64,000 bases of DNA, from NCBI RefSeq assembly GCF_014836945.1, contig NZ_JACSPX010000001.1, forward strand, positions 576,952-640,951, written 5' to 3'. A program made the position numbers and the translations under genes. The first letter of the stretch is position 1. Each line of letters starts with the position of its first letter. The notes below the pieces were generated by a model. It worked only from the letters and a program-made list of their open reading frames with translations. It had not been told where the DNA came from and made no database searches. Origin of the DNA: Microbacterium commune. Lineage in GTDB: Bacteria > Actinomycetota > Actinomycetes > Actinomycetales > Microbacteriaceae. Shown piece after piece: positions 39,234 to 48,530 of the stretch.

Positions 39234-40388
39234 TCAGTCGTCGTCGCCGATGTCGATCCCGAGCACCAGCACGGCGCTCAGCGCGTCGCGCTCGATCGCG
39301 ATCGACGGGCCCGCGATGTCGACCAGCACCCCGGCGAGCCCGGAGTGCTCGCCGAGGACCTTCGCCAGCTGCTCGGGCTGGAACGGCAGCGGCTTGTCCT
39401 TGCGCCCGAGGGCGACGACCTCGAGCGGGTGCGAGAACACCTGCAGGAACCGGCGTCCGTCGGTCGCGTGCGCTTCGGCGATGCCCACCGGCTGGCCGTT
39501 GGATCCGTCGTTGACCGCCACCCAGCACCGGGTGCCGGCGAGCGCCTCCGCCACGCGGACGGCGCTCTGCTCGTCGCGCGGTGCGGCCAGCGCCGTCTTC
39601 ACCGCCATGTTCTCGTCACCCTGCTCGACGGCCTTCTGCAGCAGCTCGGTGGGGAACACCGCGCGGTGCGGCGCGGAGGAGTTGTCGATGACGATGCCGT
39701 TGAAGCCGCCGGCGATCACCTGCTGGTAGACCGCCGTCGTCGGCTGGGCGATGGCCGAGGTGGCGGCGGCGTCCTCCGCGCCCTCGAGGGACTGCTGCAG
39801 CGCCCGGCCGGAGCTGTACGCGAGCATGAACGAGCGCTCTCCGTCGCGGATGACCCCCACCGACAGCGGCTTGCCCGAGCTGATCTGCTCGCGCGCGTCG
39901 CCGTGCACGCGCAGGTAGAGGTGGCCCTGCAGCGACTGGCGCATCACGCCGAGCAGCTGCTCGTTGGTCGCGCCCTCCTGCAGCTCGGCGAGCGCCTCGC
40001 GCAGCAGGATGTTGTCGTTGAGACCGTCGACGGTGTGGGTCTGCTCGGGCGGCGTGGCCGGCGCGAGCGGAAGCCGCGGCACCGGCTGCTCGACGGTGGC
40101 GGCCGCGTGCTGCTCGCCTGGCAGGCCCTGCGCCGACGGCGACGAGGATCGTGCGGCGGGTGCGGTGCGCTCGGGTGCGCTCTGCGATGCGCCCTCCGCG
40201 GGAAGGCTCACCTCGGGGCCCGCTTCGGCGCCGACGCCGCGGAACGCCTGCACCGAGATGCTGACATCGGGCACCGGCTCGGCCGGCGCCTCGACCGCCT
40301 GCTCGTCGACGGTCTCGGCCTCGGCCGCGGGCGCTGCCGGGGAGGTCGGTTCGTCGACGGACTTCTTGCGGCGGGAGAAGAGGGCCAT
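39234..40388 (-). CDS. SseB-domain protein with long disordered N-terminus
   Basis: A 384-residue protein. It begins MALFSRRKKSVDEP and continues with about 110 residues rich in Pro, Ala, Glu and Thr, likely disordered. From about 120 to 384 there are two SseB-like stretches (ALAELQEGATNEQLLGVMRQSL..., then ALAAPRDEQSAVRVAEAL...FLQVFSHPLEV). SseB domains occur in type III secretion enhancers and in many actinobacterial proteins of unknown function. The initial positively charged segment could be a membrane contact. It lies downstream of pcrA on the same strand but has its own leaderless promoter. Confidence 0.75.
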   Translation of the reverse strand: MALFSRRKKSVDEPTSPAAPAAEAETVDEQAVEAPAEPVPDVSISVQAFRGVGAEAGPEVSLPAEGASQSAPERTAPAARSSSPSAQGLPGEQHAAATVEQPVPRLPLAPATPPEQTHTVDGLNDNILLREALAELQEGATNEQLLGVMRQSLQGHLYLRVHGDAREQISSGKPLSVGVIRDGERSFMLAYSSGRALQQSLEGAEDAAATSAIAQPTTAVYQQVIAGGFNGIVIDNSSAPHRAVFPTELLQKAVEQGDENMAVKTALAAPRDEQSAVRVAEALAGTRCWVAVNDGSNGQPVGIAEAHATDGRRFLQVFSHPLEVVALGRKDKPLPFQPEQLAKVLGEHSGLAGVLVDIAGPSIAIERDALSAVLVLGIDIGDDD

Positions 40389-40395
40389 GTGAGCC

Positions 40396-40401
40396 AGCCT
40401 A
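40396..40401 (-). promoter_or_regulatory. -10 element of a leaderless promoter
   Basis: TAGGCT on the minus strand ends seven bases before the ATG at 40388. Confidence 0.6.
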
Positions 40402-40451
40402 ACCGCACGGTGTGCGCGCGAGTCGATCGGCGACACGGGGCGCCGCGCGGG

Positions 40452-42926
40452 TCAGAGCTTCGTGATCGGGGCGATCTTGATGAGCAGCTTCTTCTGCCCC
40501 GCCGAGTCGAAGCGCACATGCGCGATGCGCTTGGCGCCCTCGCCGGTGACGGCCTCGACGCGTCCGTCGCCGAAGTCGTCGTGCCGTATGCGGTCGCCGG
40601 CAGCCAGCTCGAGATCGCCGTTGTCGCGGACCTTGCCGGTGACCTTGTTCGGGAAGCGGTCCATCGCCGTCGAGAGGGGCTTGAGGCCCCCGCCCTTGGG
40701 CAGCGACTTGGGCGCGAACGGGTCTGCGCTGCGCCCGCCGAAACCGCCCGGTCGACGGGCGTTCAACGCGCGCGACTGCGTTCCGCCGCGCGAGTTCACG
40801 TCACCGGGTGACTGACGCCAGTCGATGAGGTCGCCGGGGATCTCCTGCAGGAACCGGCTCGGCATGGCGACCGTGACCTCGCCGAACTGAGCGCGGGTCA
40901 TCGCGAGCGAAAGGTGCAGGCGCTTGCGCGCCCGGGTGATGCCGACGTAGAACAGCCGCCGCTCCTCCTGCGGCCCGCCCGGCTCGCCGGCCGAGATGCG
41001 GTGCGGGATGAGGTCCTCCTCGACGCCGGTCACGAACACCGCGTCGTACTCCAGACCCTTCGCCGTGTGCATGGTCATCATCGACACCGCGCCCGACTCG
41101 TCGTCGAGGTCATCGGCATCCGACACCAGCGCCACCTCGGTGAGGAAGTCGGCGATACCGCCATCGGGGTTGTTTCGCGCGAAGTCGCGCGCGACGGCCA
41201 CGAACTCGTCGAGGTTCTCCAGTCGTGCCTCGTCCTGCGGGTCGCGACTGGCGCGCAGCATGTCGAAGTAGCCGCTGCCGTTCAGCAGCACGGTGAGCCC
41301 CTCGGCGACCGAGGTCGCCGGCGGCACCTCGCCGGATGACGGGGTGAGAATCTCGGCTGCCTCGTTCAGCACGGCGTCGAGCTGCGTGATCGCCGCCTGG
41401 ATCTTCGGCCCGACCCCCAGCAGCGGGGCGTTGCGCAGCGCATCGCGGAAGCTGAGACCGTTCTCGTCCGCGAAGCGCGCGATCGACGTCTCGGTGACGT
41501 CGCCGATGCCGCGCCGCGGCTTGTTCAGGATGCGACGGACCGCCATCTCGTCAGCCGGGTTCGCCACGGCGACGAGGTACGCGAGGGCGTCCTTGATCTC
41601 GGCGCGCTCGTAGAACTTCGTGCCGCCCATGATCTTGTAGGGTACGGCCGCGCGGATGAAGATCTCCTCCAGCGCACGCGACTGCGAGTTGGTGCGGTAG
41701 AAGACCGCCATCTCGGAGTACGGGATGCCCGCGCGGCGCAGCGCTTCGACCTCGTCCGCGACGAACTGCGCCTCGTCGTGCTGGGAGTAGCCGGTGAAGC
41801 CCACGATCTTCTCGCCGGGCCCCCGATCGCTCCACAGGTTCTTCGCCTTGCGGTCGAAGTTGTTTCCGATCACGGCGTTCGCCGCCGACAGGATGTTCTG
41901 CGTCGACCGGTAGTTCTGCTCGAGCAGCACGACCTTCGCTCCGGGGAAGTCGCGCTCGAACTCGCTGATGTTGCGGATGTCGGCGCCGCGGAAGGCGTAG
42001 ATCGACTGGTCGGAGTCGCCGACCACCGTCAGCGACGCGCCCTCCGCATCAGCGGCACCCTGGGCCCCGGAGCCTGTCGAAGGGTCCGGCTCGAAAATCA
42101 TCATGCCGTTCATCGCGAAGGCATCCGATTCTGCGGCCTGCCCCGACACCGGCCGGGTCAGCTCGTGGATCAGCGCATACTGCGCGTGGTTGGTGTCCTG
42201 GTACTCGTCGACGAGGATGTGCCGGAAGCGACGCCGGTACACGTCCGCGACGTGCGGGAAGGCGCGGAACAGGTACACGGTCTGGCCGATGAGGTCGTCG
42301 AAGTCGAACGCGTTCGCCTTCTGCAGGGCCCGCTGGTAGTCCGAGAAGATGTCGGCGAACTTCCGCTCGGCGGGATCGCTCAGATTCGCCTGGCGGGCGA
42401 AGCCCTCGGCATCCGTCAGCTCGTTCTTCAGCTTCGAGATGCGCGACTGCACCGCTCCGGGGGTGAGCCCGAAGGCATCCGCGTCGTGCTCCTTCACCAG
42501 CCTCTTCAGCAGGGCACGGGAGTCACCCGAGTCGTAGATCGTGAACGACTTGGTGAAGCCGAACTGCTCGGCCTCGCGGCGCAGGATCCGCACGCAGGCG
42601 GAGTGGAAGGTCGAGATCCACATCCCGCGCGCGACGTCGCCCACGAGACCGGCGACGCGCTCGCGCATCTCCGCTGCCGCCTTGTTGGTGAACGTGATCG
42701 CGAGGATCTGGCTCGGCCACGCCTCGCGTTCGCGCAGCAGCAGCGCGATCCGCCGGGTGAGCACACTCGTCTTGCCCGAGCCCGCGCCAGCGACGATGAG
42801 CAGCGCGCTGCCCCGGTGGGTCACCGCCTCGAGCTGCTGCGGGTTGAGCCCGGCGAGCAGCTCGTCGCGGCCGCCGGAGAGGCGGGGGCCGGAGGATGCG
42901 GGGACGATGAGGGGGGCGTCGGTCAT
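40452..42926 (-). CDS. pcrA: ATP-dependent DNA helicase PcrA/UvrD
   Basis: An 824-residue superfamily 1A helicase, 3'-5' polarity, for repair and for removing proteins from DNA. Motifs in order are the Q-motif LNPQQLEAVTH, Walker A VAGAGSGKT with Lys52, FTNKAAAEMRERV, Walker B LVDEYQDTN, VGDSDQSIYAFRGAD, LEQNYRST, MTMHTAKGLEYDAVFVTG and FYVGITRARKRL. The C-terminus carries the GDRIRHDDFGDGRVEAV domain that in PcrA/UvrD contacts RNA polymerase. A possible -10 (TAGACT, 42936-42941) lies nine bases before the ATG. Confidence 0.96.
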   Translation of the reverse strand: MTDAPLIVPASSGPRLSGGRDELLAGLNPQQLEAVTHRGSALLIVAGAGSGKTSVLTRRIALLLREREAWPSQILAITFTNKAAAEMRERVAGLVGDVARGMWISTFHSACVRILRREAEQFGFTKSFTIYDSGDSRALLKRLVKEHDADAFGLTPGAVQSRISKLKNELTDAEGFARQANLSDPAERKFADIFSDYQRALQKANAFDFDDLIGQTVYLFRAFPHVADVYRRRFRHILVDEYQDTNHAQYALIHELTRPVSGQAAESDAFAMNGMMIFEPDPSTGSGAQGAADAEGASLTVVGDSDQSIYAFRGADIRNISEFERDFPGAKVVLLEQNYRSTQNILSAANAVIGNNFDRKAKNLWSDRGPGEKIVGFTGYSQHDEAQFVADEVEALRRAGIPYSEMAVFYRTNSQSRALEEIFIRAAVPYKIMGGTKFYERAEIKDALAYLVAVANPADEMAVRRILNKPRRGIGDVTETSIARFADENGLSFRDALRNAPLLGVGPKIQAAITQLDAVLNEAAEILTPSSGEVPPATSVAEGLTVLLNGSGYFDMLRASRDPQDEARLENLDEFVAVARDFARNNPDGGIADFLTEVALVSDADDLDDESGAVSMMTMHTAKGLEYDAVFVTGVEEDLIPHRISAGEPGGPQEERRLFYVGITRARKRLHLSLAMTRAQFGEVTVAMPSRFLQEIPGDLIDWRQSPGDVNSRGGTQSRALNARRPGGFGGRSADPFAPKSLPKGGGLKPLSTAMDRFPNKVTGKVRDNGDLELAAGDRIRHDDFGDGRVEAVTGEGAKRIAHVRFDSAGQKKLLIKIAPITKL

Positions 42927-42997
42927 GGCACGTCGAGTCTATTCGGGACGTCCGACACCGGGGTACGCTCGGAGCGAGCCGAGAGGACGGTGCCCCG

Positions 42998-43396
42998 ATG
43001 ATGACCGAGTTGACCGAACAGGAATGCCGGGAGTTGCTCGGCGCGACGACCGTGGGAAGGCTCGGCTTCGTCACGGATGCCCGGGTGCAGATCATCCCGG
43101 TCAACTACCTCATCGACGGCGATGACGTCGTGATCCGGACGGCACCGTCCGGCCTGCTGCGCGCATTGCCGGAGAGCACCGTGGGGATCGCGTTCGAGGT
43201 GGACCACCACGACGATCTCGCCGGCTCCGGCTGGAGCGTGCTGCTGAGCGGATCCGTCTCCGAGATGACCGACGACGAGCTGGCGGCCGTGCCCGGTGTG
43301 ACGCGGCGCACTCCGTGGGCCGAGGGCGACAGGTCGCTGCCGCTGCGGTTCACCCCGGCATCGATCTCCGGTCGCCGGGTGCGCCGTCCGCACTGA
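42998..43396 (+). CDS. Pyridoxamine 5'-phosphate oxidase-family flavin/F420-binding protein
   Basis: A 132-residue split-barrel protein. The start TEQECRELLGATTVGRLGFV and IIPVNYLIDGDDVVIRTAP are typical of the PPOX/pyridoxamine-oxidase-like family found in many copies in actinobacteria, where members use FMN, F420 or haem. The HHDDLAGSGWSVLLSG segment fits as well. The substrate is unknown. Two ATGs stand at 42998 and 43001; GAGAGG lies about ten bases upstream. It is divergent from pcrA and followed by yccF. Confidence 0.85.
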   Translation: MMTELTEQECRELLGATTVGRLGFVTDARVQIIPVNYLIDGDDVVIRTAPSGLLRALPESTVGIAFEVDHHDDLAGSGWSVLLSGSVSEMTDDELAAVPGVTRRTPWAEGDRSLPLRFTPASISGRRVRRPH

Positions 43397-43408
43397 GCGC
43401 AGAGGTGG

Positions 43409-43414
43409 CAGAAT
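43409..43414 (+). promoter_or_regulatory. -10 element of a leaderless promoter
   Basis: CAGAAT ends six bases before the ATG at 43421 of the yccF gene. Confidence 0.55.
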
Positions 43415-43420
43415 CGGGCC

Positions 43421-43813
43421 ATGCGCACGATCCTCAACATCATCTGGGTCATCTTCGCCGGATTCTGGCTGTGGCTGGGGTACATCCTGGCAGGCATCGT
43501 GCTGTGCATCCCGATCGTCACCATCCCGTGGGCGATCGCCTCGTTCCGCATCGCCGGATACTCGCTGTGGCCGTTCGGGCGTCAGGTGGTCGACCACCCC
43601 AAGGCCGGCCTCGGCTCGGTTCTCGGCAACATCGTCTGGGTTATCCTCGCCGGCTGGTGGCTCGCGCTCGGACACATCCTCTCGGGCATCGCGCTGTGCA
43701 TCACCATCATCGGCATTCCGATGGGCATCGCCGACTTCAAGCTCGTGCCGGTGTCGCTCATGCCGCTCGGCAAGGAGATCGTCCCCGCTCGCAGCGGCGC
43801 CTTCCGAGCCTGA
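43421..43813 (+). CDS. yccF: YccF-domain membrane protein
   Basis: A 130-residue inner membrane protein built of two similar halves, each with the pattern NIIWVIFAGFWLWLGY...CIPIVTIPWAIASFRIAGYSLWPFG (about 5-55 and 69-120), the hallmark of the YccF/DUF307 repeat. Four membrane segments are expected. The function of the family is not known. It ends ten bases before the convergent glycerophosphodiesterase gene; a short ACCGGCCGGT palindrome lies between them. Confidence 0.9.
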   Translation: MRTILNIIWVIFAGFWLWLGYILAGIVLCIPIVTIPWAIASFRIAGYSLWPFGRQVVDHPKAGLGSVLGNIVWVILAGWWLALGHILSGIALCITIIGIPMGIADFKLVPVSLMPLGKEIVPARSGAFRA

Positions 43814-43822
43814 CCGGCCGGT

Positions 43823-44806
43823 TCAGCCGAAGAACGCGACTCCCAGATCGGGGTGGTCGACGAACACGCCGTCGACGCCCGTGTCGGCGATCTCGCGCCA
43901 CTCGGCCTCGTAGTCCCCGAACGCCGACGTCGCTGCGCCGACGCGGAACCGCGGGTCGAGGAAGGTGTTCTCCGGGCGGCACGTCCAGGTGAACACCCGC
44001 AGACCGCGCGCATGCGCGTCGGCGACGATCGTGTTGCCCGGCGCGAGCAGCATCCTCTTGCTGACGCTGATGCCGTCGACCGTGCCGGCCAGCTGGTCGA
44101 GCCCCTCGGGCGTCACGGCGACGGCGTATGCGGGCGCCTGCCGGCCCAGCGCGCTGACGAGATCGAACGGCTTGCCCCGTGACTCGATGAGGTAGATGAA
44201 GGATGCCGCGATACCGGTCTTCTGCAGTCGATGCAGGATCGTCGACTCGAACGACTCGATGATCAGCGGCAGGTCGCCGTCCGCCCAGCCGCCCGCGCGC
44301 AGGTCGCGCTCGATAAGCGGCGCGAGATCGAGTCCGATGCTGTCGAAGTACGTGGCGTGCTTGATCTCGAGCACGATGCCGATCTCCCGGCCGTGCTCGT
44401 GCGACCCGGCGCGCACGAGGTCGAGCAGGTCGGGAAGGCGCAGGATCGGCTGACCGTCGTCGAACGTCGCGCTGGATCGACGGATCTCGGGCAGCCGCTC
44501 CCGGCTGCGCAGCGTCGACAGCTCGGCCCAGGTGAAGTCCTCGGTGAACCATCCGGTCAGCGAGACCCCGTCGACGCGCTTGGTCGTGCGTCGATCGGCG
44601 AACTCGGGGTGATCGGCCACGTCGGTCGTGCCGGAGATCTCGTTCTCGTGCCGCAGCACGAGCACGCCGTCCTTCGTCGCAACGACATCCGGCTCGACGG
44701 CATCCACCCCCATCGCCAACGCGAGCTCGTACGACGAGCGGCTGTGCTCCGGTCGGTATCCGGGGGCACCGCGATGCCCGATGACGAGCGGTCTTCTCCT
44801 GGGCAC
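43823..44806 (-). CDS. Glycerophosphodiester phosphodiesterase
   Basis: A 327-residue TIM-barrel enzyme that hydrolyses glycerophosphodiesters from lipid turnover to glycerol-3-phosphate and an alcohol. The catalytic His-Arg pair is in VIGHRGAPGYRPEHS (His11, second His21), the metal ligands in EPDVVATKDGVLVLRHE, and the terminal GVDGVFVDHPDL is conserved. There is no signal peptide, so it should be cytoplasmic. GTG 44806 is chosen because TACGCT lies six bases upstream (leaderless); longer in-frame versions start further upstream without better sites. Confidence 0.9.
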   Translation of the reverse strand: MPRRRPLVIGHRGAPGYRPEHSRSSYELALAMGVDAVEPDVVATKDGVLVLRHENEISGTTDVADHPEFADRRTTKRVDGVSLTGWFTEDFTWAELSTLRSRERLPEIRRSSATFDDGQPILRLPDLLDLVRAGSHEHGREIGIVLEIKHATYFDSIGLDLAPLIERDLRAGGWADGDLPLIIESFESTILHRLQKTGIAASFIYLIESRGKPFDLVSALGRQAPAYAVAVTPEGLDQLAGTVDGISVSKRMLLAPGNTIVADAHARGLRVFTWTCRPENTFLDPRFRVGAATSAFGDYEAEWREIADTGVDGVFVDHPDLGVAFFG

Positions 44807-44812
44807 GCTCAC

Positions 44813-44818
44813 AGCGTA
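44813..44818 (-). promoter_or_regulatory. -10 element of a leaderless promoter
   Basis: TACGCT on the minus strand ends six bases before GTG 44806 and helps decide that start. Confidence 0.6.
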
Positions 44819-44893
44819 AAGCACCCATTCCATAGGTTGCCGCGAGTATCTTTGAGGAAAGAGATGACCGATCCCTCGGGAGCAGAGGCCACC

Positions 44894-45826
44894 ATGAGCA
44901 ATTTCGCATTCAACAACCCGGCGTTCCAGCAGCAGGATCCGCGAAATGTCGCGTCCTATCCCGGTTCGTCTCAGGGCACCTACGCACCGCCGCCCGCACC
45001 GGGCGCCGCCGCCGGCACCGCGTCGTTCCAGCACGCGGGAATGGATGCCGCCGCAAACGCGCAGCTGGAGGGCATGTACACCTCGCCGTCCGCGGGCGCG
45101 CTGGAGACCGACCGGATGACGGTCGAGGACACGGTCTGGAAGACCGCGGGCCTCTTCGCCATCCTGCTCGTCACCGCGGTCGTCGGCTGGGTGTGGACGG
45201 CGACCAGCTTCGTCAACTCCGGTGGCAACGCCGACATGACCCCATGGCTCGTCGGCGCACTCGGCGGTTTCGTTCTCGCCATGGTCGTCACGTTCACCTC
45301 TCGCAAGAAGGTGCGCCCCGCCCTCATCTGGGCCTACGCGGCGTTCGAGGGCCTGTTCGTCGGCGCCATCTCGGCTTACTTCGAGATCATCTGGCCGGGC
45401 GTGGTCATGCAGGCGACTCTGGCGACCATCGCGGTGGTCGGCGTCACCCTCGCCCTGTTCGCCAGCGGCAAGGTGCGCGCCAGCGCGAAGATGACCAAGG
45501 TCGTCATGATCGCGATGCTGGGCTACCTGGTGTTCTCGGTGCTCAACCTCGTGCTCATGTGGACGGGCGTCCTCCCCGCCGGCCAGGCCTTCGGCCTCTA
45601 CAGCGCCGAGATCTTCGGCATCCCGCTCGGTCTCATCATCGGCGTGCTGGTCGTCTTCATGGCCGCGTACTCGCTCGTGATGGACTTCGACCAGATCCAG
45701 CAGGGCGTCCGCAACGGCGCACCGCGCAAGTACGGCTGGCTCGGAGCGTTCGGCATCATGGTGACCGTCGTCTGGCTGTACGTCGAGATCCTGCGCATCC
45801 TCGCGATCCTGCGCGGAAACGACTGA
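44894..45826 (+). CDS. Bax inhibitor-1 / YccA family membrane protein
   Basis: A 310-residue protein. The first about 90 residues are hydrophilic and rich in Pro, Gly, Gln and Ala (AFQQQDPRNVASYPGSSQG); the remainder has seven membrane helices with conserved acidic positions near the end (LVMDFDQIQQGV), as in the BaxI_1 (UPF0005-like) group of actinobacteria. Relatives conduct calcium or protons; the bacterial role is unclear. ATG 44894 has GAGG six bases upstream; ATG 44864 also has a GAGGAAAGAG site and would add ten residues. A hairpin follows the gene. Confidence 0.88.
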   Translation: MSNFAFNNPAFQQQDPRNVASYPGSSQGTYAPPPAPGAAAGTASFQHAGMDAAANAQLEGMYTSPSAGALETDRMTVEDTVWKTAGLFAILLVTAVVGWVWTATSFVNSGGNADMTPWLVGALGGFVLAMVVTFTSRKKVRPALIWAYAAFEGLFVGAISAYFEIIWPGVVMQATLATIAVVGVTLALFASGKVRASAKMTKVVMIAMLGYLVFSVLNLVLMWTGVLPAGQAFGLYSAEIFGIPLGLIIGVLVVFMAAYSLVMDFDQIQQGVRNGAPRKYGWLGAFGIMVTVVWLYVEILRILAILRGND

Positions 45827-45843
45827 TCAGACCCCCGCATCGC

Positions 45844-45877
45844 GAACGGGCCGCTCTCTTCGGAGGGCGGCCCGTTC
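45844..45877 (+). terminator. Terminator after the Bax inhibitor-1 gene
   Basis: GAACGGGCCGC (45844-45854) pairs perfectly with 45867-45877; the loop is 12 bases. It begins 17 bases after the stop codon. The remaining sequence to 46035 is the upstream region of the next gene and contains GGGTAT at 46008-46013, similar to a stress-sigma -10, which I cannot confirm. Confidence 0.75.
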
Positions 45878-46035
45878 CGCGTCTGCCGGTCGTCTACAGC
45901 TGCGGCGCATTACGCGCCTGAGAGGCACTTACCTCATCGCGCCGACCGACACAAGGGTGTGCCGCATATTCGTAGGTATCGGGCAGGGTAGAGGAATCCG
46001 GAACCCCGGGTATCACTCACAGATCGGAGACACTC

Positions 46036-46305
46036 ATGGGCTTCCTCGCCTTTCTCCTCCTCGGACTCATCGCTGGTGCGATCGCGAAGCTGATCCTTCC
46101 GGGCAAGCAGGGCGGCGGCTGGATCGTCACCCTCATCCTCGGAGTCGTCGGCGCACTGCTCGGCGGCTGGCTGGGCAGCGTGCTGTTCGGCAAGGGCGTC
46201 GAGGGCTTCTTCGACCTCGGCAGCTGGCTGCTGGCCATCGGCGGCTCGATCATCGTGCTGCTGATCTACGGCCTCGTCGTCGGTCGCGGCAGCCGCCGCG
46301 CCTGA
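46036..46305 (+). CDS. GlsB/YeaQ/YmgE family stress-response membrane protein
   Basis: An 89-residue protein with three membrane segments (about 2-20, 29-48 and 62-82) and the family pattern FLLLGLIAGAIAKLILPGKQGGGWIVTLILGVVGALLGGWLG. Members are called transglycosylase-associated proteins or GlsB and are often induced by envelope or general stress; the biochemical role is not established. ATG 46036 has GGAG eight bases upstream. It is monocistronic and closed by a strong terminator. Confidence 0.92.
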   Translation: MGFLAFLLLGLIAGAIAKLILPGKQGGGWIVTLILGVVGALLGGWLGSVLFGKGVEGFFDLGSWLLAIGGSIIVLLIYGLVVGRGSRRA

Positions 46306-46318
46306 TACGGGCACAGAG

Positions 46319-46350
46319 AAGAGGCCGCTGCCTTCGGGCAGCGGCCTCTT
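46319..46350. terminator. Terminator between the GlsB-like gene and guaA
   Basis: A perfect 14-base stem AAGAGGCCGCTGCC (46319-46332) with 46337-46350, a TTCG tetraloop and a following T. The flanking genes are convergent, so it can serve both. Confidence 0.85.
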
Positions 46351-46376
46351 TCATGTGCGAGCGGAGCGTCGGGAGA

Positions 46377-47963
46377 TCACTCCCACTCGATCGTTGCCGG
46401 CGGCTTGGACGTGACGTCGAGCACGACGCGGTTGACCTCGCGCACCTCGTTGGTGATGCGGTTCGAGATCTTGGCGAGCACGTCGTAGGGCAGGCGCGTC
46501 CAGTCGGCCGTCATGGCGTCTTCGCTGGAGACCGGGCGCAGCACGATGGGGTGGCCGTAGGTGCGGCCGTCGCCCTGCACGCCCACCGAGCGCACATCGG
46601 CGAGCAGCACGACCGGGCACTGCCAGATCGTCTCGTCCAGGCCCGCCTTGGTGAGCTCCTCGCGGGCGATCGCGTCTGCTTCGCGGAGGATCTCAAGACG
46701 CTCGAGTGTGACCTCCCCGATGATCCGGATGCCGAGGCCGGGGCCGGGGAACGGCTGGCGGCCGACGATCGCCTCGGGGATGCCGAGCTCGCGTCCGATG
46801 GCGCGGACCTCGTCCTTGAACAGCGCGCGCAGGGGCTCGACGAGCTCGAAGTCGAGGTCGTCGGGCAGGCCACCCACGTTGTGGTGCGACTTGATGTTCG
46901 CGGTGCCCGCTCCCCCGCCCGACTCGACCACGTCGGGGTACAGGGTGCCCTGCACGAGGAACTTCACCGGCGCGCCGCCGGTGGCCTTGGCCTCTTCGAC
47001 AAGGTCGCGCTGCACCTGCTCGAACGCGCGGATGAACTCGCGGCCGATGATCTTGCGCTTGGTCTCGGGGTCGGTGACCCCCTCGAGGTGGCCGAGGAAC
47101 GTGTCGACGGCGTCGACAGTGATCAGCCGCACGCCGGTGGACTCGACGTAGTCCTTCTCGACCTGCTCGCGCTCGCCCTTGCGCAGCAGCCCGTGATCGA
47201 CGAACACGGCGGTCAGCTGGTCGCCGATCGCCTTGTGCACGAGGGCCGTCGACACGGCCGAGTCGACGCCGCCGGAGAGCGCGGAGATGACGCGGGCGTC
47301 GCCGACCTGCTCGCGGATGCGCTCGATCTGCTCGGCGATGACGTTGTCGCTGTTCCAGTCTGCGGGAAGCCCCGCACCCCGGTGCAGGAAGTTCTCGATG
47401 ATCGCCTGGCCGTGATCGGAGTGCTTGACCTCGGGGTGCCACTGCACACCGTAGAGCTTGCGCCCCTCGTTGGCGAAGGCGGCGACCTTCGTCGCGTCCG
47501 TCGTCGCCAGCACGTCGAAGCCCTCGGGAGCGCGCGACACCTGGTCGCCGTGGCTCATCCAGACGTTCTGCTCAGCGGGCTGACCGGCGAGCAGCGTGCT
47601 GTCGGTGGCGGGGATGTGCGCGTCGGTCGCGCCGTATTCGCGAAGACCCGTGTGCGCGACCTCCCCGCCGAGGGTCTGCGCCATGTACTGGAAGCCGTAG
47701 CAGATGCCCAGCGTCGGAACACCGAGCTCGAACACGGCCGGGTCGAGCTGCGGTGCGCCCTCTTCGTACACCGAGGAGGGTCCGCCCGAGAGGATGAGCG
47801 CGACGGGGTTCTTCGCCGCGATCTCCTCCGCCGTGGCGGTGTGCGGCACGATCTCGCTGTACACGCCCGCCTCCCGGACGCGGCGGGCGATCAGCTGCGC
47901 ATACTGCGCTCCGAAGTCGACGACCAGCGCGGGGCGCTGCTGGGTCTCGGTCTGCTCGGTCAA
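46377..47963 (-). CDS. guaA: GMP synthase (glutamine-hydrolysing)
   Basis: A 528-residue enzyme turning XMP into GMP. The glutamine amidotransferase domain (about 10-200) has the catalytic Cys88 in GICYGFQYM and His-x-Glu in [10 protein letters not shown]. The ATP pyrophosphatase domain has the P-loop [12 protein letters not shown], and the C-terminal dimerisation domain ends KPPATIEWE as in nearly all GuaA. The start is a TTG at 47963, chosen because GGAAGG lies six bases upstream and TTGA overlaps the stop of the preceding DUF3817 gene. Confidence 0.96.
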   Translation of the reverse strand: MTEQTETQQRPALVVDFGAQYAQLIARRVREAGVYSEIVPHTATAEEIAAKNPVALILSGGPSSVYEEGAPQLDPAVFELGVPTLGICYGFQYMAQTLGGEVAHTGLREYGATDAHIPATDSTLLAGQPAEQNVWMSHGDQVSRAPEGFDVLATTDATKVAAFANEGRKLYGVQWHPEVKHSDHGQAIIENFLHRGAGLPADWNSDNVIAEQIERIREQVGDARVISALSGGVDSAVSTALVHKAIGDQLTAVFVDHGLLRKGEREQVEKDYVESTGVRLITVDAVDTFLGHLEGVTDPETKRKIIGREFIRAFEQVQRDLVEEAKATGGAPVKFLVQGTLYPDVVESGGGAGTANIKSHHNVGGLPDDLDFELVEPLRALFKDEVRAIGRELGIPEAIVGRQPFPGPGLGIRIIGEVTLERLEILREADAIAREELTKAGLDETIWQCPVVLLADVRSVGVQGDGRTYGHPIVLRPVSSEDAMTADWTRLPYDVLAKISNRITNEVREVNRVVLDVTSKPPATIEWE

Positions 47964-48442
47964 CGGGCACCTTCCGTGGTGGTGGGCGCAGGCGTCGCGG
48001 TTGGCTCCGCGGCCTCGCGCTGGGCGAGATAGGCCTTCACGTCGCGCGCCACGCGCGTCTCCATGAAGAAGGACAGCAGCGGGATGACACCGCCGAGGGC
48101 GAGCAGGATGAAGCGCACGAACGGCCACCGCATCATGCTCCACATGCGGAAGCAGGCGAACAGGTAGACCACGTAGAACCAGCCGTGCGCGACGAGGATG
48201 CCCTGTGACACGTTGAATCCGTCACCGGTCGATTCCAGCCCGTCGGCGGTCTCGACGACATCGGCGAACCAGAGCGGACCGCCGGATCCGCCGAGGAAGA
48301 GTTCGAGGTGGATCGGCGTGTACTTCAGCACCATCTCGGTCACGAGCAGCAGCAGCATGACGCCGGTGATGATCGAGGCGACCTGGTAGAACTTCAGCGC
48401 TCCGCGGATCGCCGGGAAGCTGGCGACTCTGGGCTCGGGCAT
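47960..48442 (-). CDS. DUF3817 integral membrane protein
   Basis: A 160-residue protein with three or four membrane segments (about 15-45, 85-110 and 115-135), including [24 protein letters not shown], which is characteristic of DUF3817 (YdzA-like) proteins. The function is unknown; in actinobacteria it is commonly just upstream of guaA, and here the two overlap by four bases. ATG 48442 follows TAGAAT at seven bases. The C-terminal tail is Pro/Thr/Ala-rich. Confidence 0.85.
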   Translation of the reverse strand: MPEPRVASFPAIRGALKFYQVASIITGVMLLLLVTEMVLKYTPIHLELFLGGSGGPLWFADVVETADGLESTGDGFNVSQGILVAHGWFYVVYLFACFRMWSMMRWPFVRFILLALGGVIPLLSFFMETRVARDVKAYLAQREAAEPTATPAPTTTEGAR

Positions 48443-48449
48443 GCCCTCC

Positions 48450-48455
48450 ATTCTA
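48450..48455 (-). promoter_or_regulatory. -10 element upstream of the DUF3817-guaA operon
   Basis: TAGAAT on the minus strand ends seven bases before ATG 48442; a GGAGGG lies between, so a leaderless start or a very short leader is expected. Confidence 0.6.
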
Positions 48456-48474
48456 GCCGCCGCGCTGATACGGC

Positions 48475-48506
48475 GAAGGCCGCCGGGATCGCTCCCGACG
48501 GCCTCC
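48475..48506 (-). terminator. Terminator after the large nuclease gene
   Basis: GAAGGCCGCCGGGA (48475-48488) pairs with 48493-48506 (TCCCGACGGCCTCC) with few mismatches and a four-base loop. It lies 25 bases past the stop of the nuclease gene. Confidence 0.65.
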
Positions 48507-48530
48507 GCCCGCATCAGATGCGTGCCGTGA

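Noticed and set aside
46008..46013. GGGTAT as a SigB-type promoter for the GlsB-like stress gene
   Set aside because: No matching -35 (GTTT-like) at the right distance, so it was left as a remark only.
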